In this document: positions 52,923 to 61,384 of the stretch, piece by piece
How positions within the stretch are numbered: position 1 is the first letter of the stretch
Layout of the letters: each line of letters starts with the position of its first letter
From: a virus
Reading direction: 5' to 3' (one strand)
DNA: 64,000 nt
Virus record (IMG/VR): IMGVR_UViG_3300025874_000006
Coordinates: 62,001-126,000 of that record
Position numbers and translations under genes: made by a program
The notes under the pieces: generated by a model
The model's database searches: none
What the model was told of the DNA's origin: nothing
What the model saw: only the letters and a program-made list of their open reading frames with translations

Positions 52923-54176
52923 TTAACTCAATCTACCTAATTTAACCCGTATATTATTACTCTCAAATATTGAAATAACATCATTTGTTATCTCCATATG
53001 AGAACCCGTTTCATTCGTACCTATATCTAGTTGTCCAGTAACTGTTGCATTTGACAACCGGACTTCGTTACCAGAAACAGTAAACGGTTGAATCTCATTA
53101 TTAGAGGCATTAATTATTTTGAATGTGTCTGCGGTTATCGCAAAGTTTGCAGTGCTCCCGTTATTGTCTAAACGAATTCCTGCGATGTGATTGTTGACAT
53201 TTAGGTCAAGTGCATAAACTGCACTAGCGCCAGAACTATTTGCAAGAGTGGTCAAAGATTGATTGACACTAGCAAAGTTGCTATCGACACTGGACGTTAA
53301 TGCTGTTATGTCGTTCGCCTGAGAGGTCACTCGGCCGTCTATTAATGCGACAGTCGCTGACAGTGCACTACGTGCGTTTGCTTCTGCCTGAATCTCCGCA
53401 CCTGTGGTACTATCAAGAGCAGTAAGTGCAGCATCCAATGAAGTAATCTTAGCCGCTTCCAGTGTCATCTTATCACTATCAGCATCAAGTCTGAGGGTCA
53501 ACTCATCCAGTGCACCACCGATTGCCTCAGTAACCTGTTCTGGGGTAAGGTCGATTCCATCTGTGATTAGTTGGTTGAGGTCTATGTTTAACTGCGTCAC
53601 GTCCCCTACGACAGCGGACAACCCATTAGAGTTTGCAGTCACAGTAGAGGTCAATGCACTTACGGCATTAGTCTGGATATCGATTCGGTCATTGGTCGCA
53701 GAATCTAAAAGAAGTAAACTTGCATTTACACTGTCTATGTTGCCTGCAAATACACTAACACTACTATCTGTTGCATCGATACGTGAAACTAGACTGGTGT
53801 TTGCATTCGCAATAGCATTTGCAAGTAAGTCAGAATCGATACCACCTAGAACAACGCCTTCAAGTTGCGCTCGAGTTTCAGCCTGTTGAGTTGCGAGAAC
53901 AGTGATTCCACTATCGGTCTGAGTGATACTTGCATGTAATGTCAATAGTGAGGCTGCGTTCGCTGCAATACCTGCTTCAACATCAGTTAGGTCAACGTTA
54001 GTAGTTAGAGTGAATTGACTCAAATATTCTTGGTTAACTACATTGGTGATATTTGCAGAATCGAGACCACCACCAAAAGCTCCTGTTGCTACCAACTCGA
54101 AGTTTTCATTAATCTTATCGAATGCCGCATTGACATTATCCGCAAGATTGACTAATTGTATGTTACCTGTGCTCAT
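52923..54176 (-). CDS. Tail-tip-like protein with DUF1983-type region
   Basis: The 417-residue protein starts N-I-Q-L-V-N-L-A-D-N-V-N-A-A-F-D-K-I-N-E, then a long helical region, then a beta part. In that part A-V-Y-A-L-D-L-N-V-N-N-H-I-A-G-I-R-L and F-A-I-T-A-D-T-F-K-I resemble the DUF1983 region of lambda tail-tip protein J. The end S-N-N-I-R-V-K-L-G-R-L-S is nearly the same as that of the collagen-like fibre at 61385-63859. It is probably a central tip or fibre protein. Its start overlaps the small coiled-coil gene by 14 bases. Confidence 0.68.
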   Translation of the reverse strand: MSTGNIQLVNLADNVNAAFDKINENFELVATGAFGGGLDSANITNVVNQEYLSQFTLTTNVDLTDVEAGIAANAASLLTLHASITQTDSGITVLATQQAETRAQLEGVVLGGIDSDLLANAIANANTSLVSRIDATDSSVSVFAGNIDSVNASLLLLDSATNDRIDIQTNAVSALTSTVTANSNGLSAVVGDVTQLNIDLNQLITDGIDLTPEQVTEAIGGALDELTLRLDADSDKMTLEAAKITSLDAALTALDSTTGAEIQAEANARSALSATVALIDGRVTSQANDITALTSSVDSNFASVNQSLTTLANSSGASAVYALDLNVNNHIAGIRLDNNGSTANFAITADTFKIINASNNEIQPFTVSGNEVRLSNATVTGQLDIGTNETGSHMEITNDVISIFESNNIRVKLGRLS

Positions 54177-54402
54177 CTTTATCCTCTACTAAACGAAAAA
54201 GCAATTCTTTTATTTGATTCATATCAGTTCTTAGAGCGTCAACTTCGCTAGTTAGATTGATGATATGGGCTTCTTTTTGTTGCGTTACTATTTTTAGTTT
54301 TCTTGCTCTTTCTATTTCGTTTCTATTGGTATTTAGGATAGCACCAGTTCGTCTATCCCTCACTAAATTACTATGTCCACTGACTCGTTGATGTCTGTCC
54401 AT
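54163..54402 (-). CDS. Small coiled-coil virion protein
   Basis: The 79-residue protein starts with R-V-S-G-H-S-N-L-V-R-D-R-R-T-G-A-I-L-N-T, a pattern (S-G-H-x-N-L-V-R-D-x-x-T-G-A-I-I-N) common in small structural proteins of marine T4-like phages. The second half is a coiled coil. It overlaps the stop of the giant upstream gene by one base and the next gene's start by 14 bases. Its role is unknown, probably baseplate-related. Confidence 0.68.
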   Translation of the reverse strand: MDRHQRVSGHSNLVRDRRTGAILNTNRNEIERARKLKIVTQQKEAHIINLTSEVDALRTDMNQIKELLFRLVEDKDEHR

Positions 54403-57400
54403 TATACCACCAGAGCAATCACTCGAAGGTCTCTAATGATAGGAGACTTACTTGAGTTGGTAGACTTCATCTCAATCTTCACTTGGAATACCGAGAACAA
54501 GTCAGCGTCAACTGTATACTCGTAATCGCGGAACACTTCAGGGTCTTCGTCAGAAGGGATTATTTTATCCGTAGGTACTAATACCCAATCAATTACAGAG
54601 TCACCTTCAGAATCAACCTGATTCAAACTATCTTCATCAGCTGCAGTTCTAATATAAACGTCAAACTCTGATGTTGAAGGTCGGTTCGCTGCAAATATAA
54701 TCTTCAGACCCACCGAGGATTCGTCAACCACTGTAGGTGTAGTTATATGTTGTGCAGAATCATCGAGTCCGATAACATTCTCAAGAGTAAGAACCGAAGT
54801 CCTTTGTAGGTCAACAATCGGAGAGACCTTAGAGTCTTGGGTAGCCAAAGTGATAGAAAGTGACAAGTTAGGAGATGTCCCCGCATTGTCTTCTGTCGAT
54901 ACAACCTTCGGGGTGGTGTTGATATTAATATCATTCAAGAAAACTAATTGGTTTCCTGTACTGTTGTACAGGTTACTTGGAGTTCCAGAAGAACGACCAC
55001 TTCCGTATGATGAACCTTCTGTAGTACTTCCTTGGGCAACAACGGTTGTTGTGTTCGGGGTAAGCGTCTGTATTAATGGAACGAACTGGTCAAACATAAC
55101 TTGTTGAGATGCAGTCACGTCATTACCACCACCTACAGAACTACCGGACGCTAATGTTGTTACGTCTATAGTATACCCTTCCCAAGTTGGATTTATAACT
55201 TGGAATAGACCTTCTAGGTCAGATGTGAGTAACCCGCCTGTACCATTGGTCACGTCCGATATAGACACGGTATCACCAGAAGTGAACCCGTGACCTTCAT
55301 GGCTAACAGTAACCAGAGAAGAACCAGAAGTAGTTTCGAAAGGGTCTGTCCCTAGAGTGACCTTCGGTAAAGGTGCGTTATCAAGAAGAAGTGTTCCGGA
55401 AGCACTGAAGTCTGCACGGTCTAATTCGAACATGAGGTCTTTAGTTTGATCGGGTGTCCAAGTAAATCCGTTCTGTGATAGGAATAGTGAACCTAGAGTA
55501 GGTTGTTTAGATACCCTATCCTCTCTTGAACCAAATACATTCTTATAAGTCTCGGCAATATAAACGTTATACTCTACCGACTCTGCAAGTAGGATTATCG
55601 CATATTCTTCACCACTTGTCAAGTAAATTGGTTCATCAAACTCAACTATTGTTGCAGCTGCTTGGACATCTTCGATTGTTTCTGGGTTTGTCGCAACGGT
55701 AATATCAGCAGGGTCGATAAACTTAACTGCGCCAGGCAGAATAATGTTTGTAGGAATACCATTCTCTACTGAACGAATCTGTACCTGTAGTGGAATGTTT
55801 TGGTCGACAGTCTCAACGAAGATACGTGCCTTGGTCAAAAACATACCATTTGGATTTTCTATCTGGTCTACAAAGAAAGTCTGTGCAAGTGGGTCTCTTC
55901 GACCAGCACGTCTACCTACCAAACGAGTACTACGTACAGTTCTCTGTACGTTTTCAATTGTACCTGTAGAGGTGTAAGATGCACGAGTAGAACAAAGTGC
56001 TTCAGTTTCATCATCAACACTTACGTCTAATAGTTTAAATTCCTGTGTACCCGTACGGAAGTTTATGGCAGAAGTGTTCGGTAGGAAGAACGTACCGATT
56101 ATCTCACCCTTAGAATCTGTTTCTAAAGTAGTTGATCCACCAAGAACAGCAGGGTATCCAGTTGCATTTGCATATTGGCTACCAAACTCTTGAGTATCAT
56201 CAGAGAAGTTAGTTGCGGTTACTTCTTGTCGTACCCATGCACTGACATCAACCCCACCAAAGAATGCGAACATTTTAGTATTAGGTCGTAGTCCTTTAAC
56301 AGTAAAGTTGATTCTACGAGAACGCATGAACGGAACAATTTCTACGTTTGCTACTTGTTCACCGATGAAGTCTTGAATGCTTCGTGATGCTGTTCGGAAA
56401 GACACGTCTCTAGGTATTGTGGTAAACAAACCACTGTTACTGGCATTGTTACTCAATCTACCCGAGCGCAAAGCTGGTCTAGTATCGAAATCTTCCGTGC
56501 GAGTTTCGTCAAATCTACGAATAGTAGTTTGCATGATAGGTGGTAGGTTACGAGTCTCTACCCATTCATCTGATGATGGAGACAGGTTCATATGTCCTGT
56601 CTGAGTGATTACCGCAAATGGGTTGACGTTCATTGTACTAGTTGCTAACAACTGTGACACCAACGAAACATCGATATATGGTAGAGTTACTAGATCACCC
56701 TTCTTAGTAACAGAAGTTGTATTGTCTGTACTATACACCATTCGTACGGAGTTCTCACGGAAAGACGGTTTCAACCGACCATTAGGGTCGATGGAAGCTC
56801 GGTAGTCCTGATTATCGATATCCGAGAAATCAAAGTTAGTAAAGTTGTCTGCGATGAATCCCGCCTTAGTTCTGGAAAGACCATTATCATCTAATACATT
56901 TAATGTATTGGTATTAGTTTCCAAAAGACTTAGTGTGGTCAATTCGTATAGATCTTCTACTCTCTCCGATAGTTTGGAGATGTCTTTCATCGTAAATCGT
57001 TTGTTTGGAATATATGTGCTTGAAAGATCGGTGACTCCAAAAGTGTATGGATTCAACTTGAACTTATACAACGCAAGAGAACCTGTAGGCACTTCTGGTT
57101 CACGTGGACTTTCAGCTGGTTCGCCTTGGACAACTTGTAACTCACCAAACCCAATGTCCCCTCGACTGTCTATAGCATTAGCAACAAGTATGTCGATACG
57201 AGGCAAGTAGTACGACATATTGTTGATAGTAATTGCCGAAGAATTCTGGGGTAATGGGAAAATGTCGAATTCGTTAGTGTAACTAGAAGTGGGTTTCCTG
57301 ACTGGTCGGAAGTCTAGTACGTCACGTAGAGAAATCACTTCACCTGTAACTGTAGTATGACTAGGAATTTCATCATAGTCATCTAAGTCATATGAGTTTG

Positions 57401-59354
57401 CAGCAAAGTATTGTCCGATGTTCTCATGTACGTAGTAAGTAAACTCAACTTTGACCTGAGATTCTGCGCCAGAAGGTATATTATACCCAGGCTTGATAAG
57501 TACTTGCGCATTATCATAGAAGTTGTCTCGTTGACCACCATCTAATGTAAACTGGTAAGTGATATCTTCCCAATCGTCTGTAGCTAAAAGTTTATGTTGA
57601 ACGGATTGAATTTCTATTGCGTCCGCAACATCTAGAGTAATAGGTCGTCTCTCCCAGTCTACTGACGGTATATCTTGAGTCACTGTCGCAGCAGTTATGG
57701 TTTTCTTACGTGGTGCAGAGGTCACTTCTTCGAATGATAAGATTTTATAATTTCCACCAGCAGTTAATCCGGTGTAAGTGCCGTTAGTCGTAGTTATAGG
57801 AAGAATAGGCCCAGCGTCTTCAGCGATTACCCAACTAGAATATTCAGTACCTGCTATAGTGATTTCACCACTAGAGTTTGCAGTTACTTCATGATATACC
57901 TGTATGGTATAGTTAGCAGTGATTGCATCCTTAGTCGGACTTTTACTAGGTAGAGGGAAGAGTAGGTTGTTGTCCGCAGTAGCATAAAGATTACTGTTGA
58001 TAAGTGGCAACACGTCTCCTGACAAAGGGTCGTCCAGTTCAACTGCATCCGAGAAGTTTTCGGTACCTATTCGGCCGGTTTGATCGAATATACCGTTCAT
58101 TAATATGTTGAATAGGTAGGCACGATATCCTGTAGCATCCTGTTCAATTGCTCGGATATTTGCATAACCAATGACATCGTTCGTTACATTTTTTATACGT
58201 ACATAACCGAACACATCTAGACGACCGATACCTTGACAGTTATCTGCATCGATGTACACATAGTTACCAAATCTAGCTTCAACATTCTCATTAGTTTTAT
58301 CAATAGTGTCTCTTGCTTTTGGTACCGTTATATCCGTGGTGCCGATTTCTAGTCGATAACCGTCTACGTAAGCAATACCTTCGGTCACGTCTAGATTTAA
58401 GTTGGTGTCATCGAGTTCTTCAAAGATTGCTTTGAACTGTTCTACTACGTAGTCACCAGACTCTTCTTTAGTTCTTTGTGCGAGTAGATCGTTGATTCTA
58501 TTGTAGGCATCGAACGTAGACACTTCGCGAGTGATAACTCCATCGACAACACGTGCAATGAATACGAAGTTCTCTTCTTCTTCAACTTGTTCACGCGTGG
58601 TTGGAGTTAATTTAATTTGGTATCTGTGAGCGCCAGGAGCTGTTGCATTAGGAACCTCACCTTGGTTGTCATATAGACTATCGTCTTCACCTTCAGTGAT
58701 GATTGTCTGTACAATTCGGAAACCTACATCAACTGTTGGTAGGGCACTATACTTGTCGATGAAAGAACTACCACCTTCCATATAGACGAAGTGTCCCTGA
58801 ACAAAGAAGTCACCAGCAGCAAAGTATGCTTTAGTTCCACGGCCAGTTGCCGGAATTGCACCGTCTGCGGCAACAGTGATACTAGATGACACCGTTCCGT
58901 CTAGTGCGACTAGAGTGTCTAGAGCAGAAATACGAGGAGCAACTGTATTGTCAGTTACTACCGAGGTGTCCATGTATTGGACATAAAGAGTTGCTGGGTC
59001 GGTTGCTGTCGCCTCTACTACCTCTACTACCTTTACCTCAATACCCTTATCAACAAGAGTGCCGTTAGTTAGGGTTTTACCTAGTAGGTCTGGGGAGAGG
59101 ATGCTAACAGCATCTAGACGAATGTATTCTAATCTGTTATCTACAGTAGCGCCGCCTGGGTTTACCAGAGCACCTTCTTTGAAGATGTTACGGCCGAATC
59201 GTGCAATCTCTTCTTGGATGATTGTCTGAGACTCAATTAGTTCACGTGCCTGTAGTGCTCGTCCAGAGTTAAACAATACTCGATGATAACCATCTTCTTC
59301 TTTCCAGAAATCTCTGTATGTTTCTTCGAACGTTTTGTTTGTAAAATCTGCCAT
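54402..59354 (-). CDS. Giant baseplate/virion protein, DUF4815-like
   Basis: The protein has 1,650 residues. The N-terminal H-R-V-L-F-N-S-G-R-A-L-Q-A-R-E-L-I-E-S-Q followed by R-F-G-R-N-I-F-K-E-G is the signature of DUF4815-containing structural proteins of cyanophages and related marine myoviruses. The remainder is beta-rich with many short domains and no transmembrane segments. In such phages it lies with baseplate wedge genes, probably taking the place of gp10/gp12-type outer baseplate proteins; this is inferred from context. It follows the gp8-like gene by 8 bases. Confidence 0.78.
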   Translation of the reverse strand: MADFTNKTFEETYRDFWKEEDGYHRVLFNSGRALQARELIESQTIIQEEIARFGRNIFKEGALVNPGGATVDNRLEYIRLDAVSILSPDLLGKTLTNGTLVDKGIEVKVVEVVEATATDPATLYVQYMDTSVVTDNTVAPRISALDTLVALDGTVSSSITVAADGAIPATGRGTKAYFAAGDFFVQGHFVYMEGGSSFIDKYSALPTVDVGFRIVQTIITEGEDDSLYDNQGEVPNATAPGAHRYQIKLTPTTREQVEEEENFVFIARVVDGVITREVSTFDAYNRINDLLAQRTKEESGDYVVEQFKAIFEELDDTNLNLDVTEGIAYVDGYRLEIGTTDITVPKARDTIDKTNENVEARFGNYVYIDADNCQGIGRLDVFGYVRIKNVTNDVIGYANIRAIEQDATGYRAYLFNILMNGIFDQTGRIGTENFSDAVELDDPLSGDVLPLINSNLYATADNNLLFPLPSKSPTKDAITANYTIQVYHEVTANSSGEITIAGTEYSSWVIAEDAGPILPITTTNGTYTGLTAGGNYKILSFEEVTSAPRKKTITAATVTQDIPSVDWERRPITLDVADAIEIQSVQHKLLATDDWEDITYQFTLDGGQRDNFYDNAQVLIKPGYNIPSGAESQVKVEFTYYVHENIGQYFAANSYDLDDYDEIPSHTTVTGEVISLRDVLDFRPVRKPTSSYTNEFDIFPLPQNSSAITINNMSYYLPRIDILVANAIDSRGDIGFGELQVVQGEPAESPREPEVPTGSLALYKFKLNPYTFGVTDLSSTYIPNKRFTMKDISKLSERVEDLYELTTLSLLETNTNTLNVLDDNGLSRTKAGFIADNFTNFDFSDIDNQDYRASIDPNGRLKPSFRENSVRMVYSTDNTTSVTKKGDLVTLPYIDVSLVSQLLATSTMNVNPFAVITQTGHMNLSPSSDEWVETRNLPPIMQTTIRRFDETRTEDFDTRPALRSGRLSNNASNSGLFTTIPRDVSFRTASRSIQDFIGEQVANVEIVPFMRSRRINFTVKGLRPNTKMFAFFGGVDVSAWVRQEVTATNFSDDTQEFGSQYANATGYPAVLGGSTTLETDSKGEIIGTFFLPNTSAINFRTGTQEFKLLDVSVDDETEALCSTRASYTSTGTIENVQRTVRSTRLVGRRAGRRDPLAQTFFVDQIENPNGMFLTKARIFVETVDQNIPLQVQIRSVENGIPTNIILPGAVKFIDPADITVATNPETIEDVQAAATIVEFDEPIYLTSGEEYAIILLAESVEYNVYIAETYKNVFGSREDRVSKQPTLGSLFLSQNGFTWTPDQTKDLMFELDRADFSASGTLLLDNAPLPKVTLGTDPFETTSGSSLVTVSHEGHGFTSGDTVSISDVTNGTGGLLTSDLEGLFQVINPTWEGYTIDVTTLASGSSVGGGNDVTASQQVMFDQFVPLIQTLTPNTTTVVAQGSTTEGSSYGSGRSSGTPSNLYNSTGNQLVFLNDININTTPKVVSTEDNAGTSPNLSLSITLATQDSKVSPIVDLQRTSVLTLENVIGLDDSAQHITTPTVVDESSVGLKIIFAANRPSTSEFDVYIRTAADEDSLNQVDSEGDSVIDWVLVPTDKIIPSDEDPEVFRDYEYTVDADLFSVFQVKIEMKSTNSSKSPIIRDLRVIALVV

Positions 59355-59362
59355 GATTAATC

Positions 59363-60697
59363 CTAAACGGTGATTACTATCTTGATGTCTTCTTGTTGTT
59401 CTGCGTCACGTCGTATTCTTGCTCGGTTCTCAATATATAGTACATCTCCTGAGAATCGATTTATACCATTTACTGATGACATAGATTCAATTTCTCCAGA
59501 TACCGCAACACCTGCTTGGGATACAGATTCACCCACTTGAAATGCTTGGAATCCAGTAGATTCATTTTGGTGGTAATGTACTACAGAACCAGCAGACTCA
59601 TCCACGTGTGCAACTGCACCAGAGATTGCGCCTGTTATCGTCTTACCCGACTCGAAAGGAGAAGAGTTGACAAGGGTAATTGTCGGTAGTACTTTAGCAG
59701 AGGTTGCTACGAAAGGTGAAGTGTCCGGAGCTAGTGGGTTCTTTACTACACCCATCTGACGGAAAGTGTTCTCCACAACAAACGTGTCATCTACAACACC
59801 ATCTGGTTTGATGTTCATAAGAACTGAATTTGTTTTCAAATCTTCTATAGGGTCGAAACCAATACCAGTTGCGCTGGTAACGATAGCACGAAGTTCGCAG
59901 TCGTATCCACCACCACCACCAACTTCAAATGATGCGGAGGAATACCCTGAACCATAGTTGGTCATTTCAATTCTAGTTACCACACCTTCGGATACATGAG
60001 CAACAGCTGTTGCACCCACACCATTTCCGATTACGGTCAACGTAGGAGCTACGGTATAACCCGAACCACCGTTCTCTACAGATGCACTGATAACCTGTCC
60101 ACCAACTGCACCAAGTTTAACAGTAGTCTGTAGGTCTTCGATAGGGTCTCCCGTAGGAAGACTTGGTTCTGCTTCTTGGACAGGAATGTGATTAGACGAT
60201 AGGAACTGGAAGATGGTCTCTGGTCGTAGAGAATATAGGAATTTCCATGTATACCCGTCTACTGTAGTAAAGTGTTGTTCGTAAGGCACATTAAGCAGAC
60301 CATAGTTAGGTTCTACCATAGATGGTTTAGGTGACCCGTCTAGGTTCTTAGCGTGGTCTAAGCAGATGTACACTTCCTTTGCATCGTTCAATACGTACCA
60401 AGGTGTGGTGTTCTCTGGGTCGACTGAATCGTCCCATCCGGCGTAAGTAGTACCGGAAGACCAGTTTACTCTTTTCGCTACGAATGTAGACCCTTCTACT
60501 TTCTTGATTGATTGTAGGTTGTGACGAAACTCTCTTTCTTCAAATGGAGAGTCGATAGGGGATATAACCGTATCTTCTTGATTGAAGAGGTCAGACTTAC
60601 CAATACCGATATAATATTCATTGGAAGATGTCTGGATATCAGTAAGGAGACTTCTCGCTAAACTCCTACCCATTGTTTGTCTTACTATAGCTGGCAT
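59363..60697 (-). CDS. 8: Baseplate wedge protein (gp8-like)
   Basis: The 444-residue protein compares with 334 for T4 gp8. It has S-N-E-Y-Y-I-G-I-G-K-S, then R-V-N-W-S-S-G-T-T-Y and V-D-G-Y-T-W-K-F-L-Y-S-L. The C-terminus L-Y-I-E-N-R-A-R-I-R-R-D-A-E-Q-Q-E-D-I-K aligns with the T4 gp8 end (I-Y-M-E-N-R-P-P-I-I-M-A-M-D-Q-T-E-E-I). A Gly/Val-rich insert (V-E-N-G-G-S-G-Y-T-V-A-P-T-L near 205) is extra relative to T4. It is part of the wedge that rearranges on tail contraction. A late promoter lies 38 bases upstream. Confidence 0.78.
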   Translation of the reverse strand: MPAIVRQTMGRSLARSLLTDIQTSSNEYYIGIGKSDLFNQEDTVISPIDSPFEEREFRHNLQSIKKVEGSTFVAKRVNWSSGTTYAGWDDSVDPENTTPWYVLNDAKEVYICLDHAKNLDGSPKPSMVEPNYGLLNVPYEQHFTTVDGYTWKFLYSLRPETIFQFLSSNHIPVQEAEPSLPTGDPIEDLQTTVKLGAVGGQVISASVENGGSGYTVAPTLTVIGNGVGATAVAHVSEGVVTRIEMTNYGSGYSSASFEVGGGGGYDCELRAIVTSATGIGFDPIEDLKTNSVLMNIKPDGVVDDTFVVENTFRQMGVVKNPLAPDTSPFVATSAKVLPTITLVNSSPFESGKTITGAISGAVAHVDESAGSVVHYHQNESTGFQAFQVGESVSQAGVAVSGEIESMSSVNGINRFSGDVLYIENRARIRRDAEQQEDIKIVITV

Positions 60698-60734
60698 CTT
60701 TCTATCCTGTGCAGTGTTGAAAACATTTGTAGTT

Positions 60735-60742
60735 ATTTATAC
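60735..60742 (-). promoter_or_regulatory. T4-type late promoter before the baseplate operon
   Basis: Exact TATAAATA on the minus strand. It probably drives eight genes from the gp8-like gene to the fibre-assembly gene at 50434. Confidence 0.87.
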
Positions 60743-60769
60743 TAATTATAAGGCATTATTTTTATTTTT

Positions 60770-61321
60770 CTATTTTGCGTCAAAGAAAAATGTCTGAAAC
60801 AGTCTTCCGTCTTCCTTACCCAACCCAAAGCCAGGAATTGTGGAACAATGATAGTACATTGAATCATAAATGACAGCACGGTTATAGATGTTCTTTATCT
60901 CCGTAACTATCTCCCAATCTTCCATCAAGGTAGGGGTTTCATTAAAGTCCGGCAGACCTTCTTCGTGTCTCATTATACCTGTTGTTTTATGTCGATACAT
61001 TGATGTACCGGAATCTAACATAGGGTTGGGGTGGAGATATACCACAGCGGCATACGACATCGCATCGTGATGTACCCAAGTAGTATCCTTCCAAGTGGTA
61101 TATTGAAATGAGGTATTGTATTCATCCAAAGGAAAGTTCGTTATCTTCTTATTAAGGATGTTTTCAAAAGAGGTCTTCATCTCTTCAATGTAGTTACCAT
61201 CATTACTGCACGGTTCTGTGCGAAGGCCAGGATAGTTTCCCGAAACATTGAAGTCTAAACTTAGTGCGAATTCACGAACGGAATCCGGATTCTTGTAGAA
61301 ATTTTCTACCACGTGTATCAT
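60770..61321 (-). CDS. DUF6445-like 2OG-Fe(II) oxygenase family protein
   Basis: The 183-residue protein has T-T-W-V-H-H-D-A-M-S-Y-A-A-V-V-Y-L giving an H-x-D pair (H84, D86), A-V-I-Y-D-S-M-Y-Y-H-C-S giving the second His (H158), and R-L-F-Q-T-F-F-F-D with R173 as the likely 2-oxoglutarate ligand. This is the DUF6445-type layout. It sits immediately downstream of the collagen-like fibre gene, separated by a terminator. Hydroxylation of that fibre is possible but unproven. Confidence 0.72.
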   Translation of the reverse strand: MIHVVENFYKNPDSVREFALSLDFNVSGNYPGLRTEPCSNDGNYIEEMKTSFENILNKKITNFPLDEYNTSFQYTTWKDTTWVHHDAMSYAAVVYLHPNPMLDSGTSMYRHKTTGIMRHEEGLPDFNETPTLMEDWEIVTEIKNIYNRAVIYDSMYYHCSTIPGFGLGKEDGRLFQTFFFDAK

Positions 61322-61336
61322 ATAAGCATTCTCTAG

Positions 61337-61359
61337 AAAAAGGGGAACCGAAGTTCCCC
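61337..61359 (-). terminator. Rho-independent terminator after the collagen-like fibre gene
   Basis: On the minus strand a GGGGAAC/GTTCCCC stem with a TTCG loop is followed by TTTTT. Confidence 0.9.
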
Positions 61360-61384
61360 CTGCAAATTAATATGTCGTTAGTAC

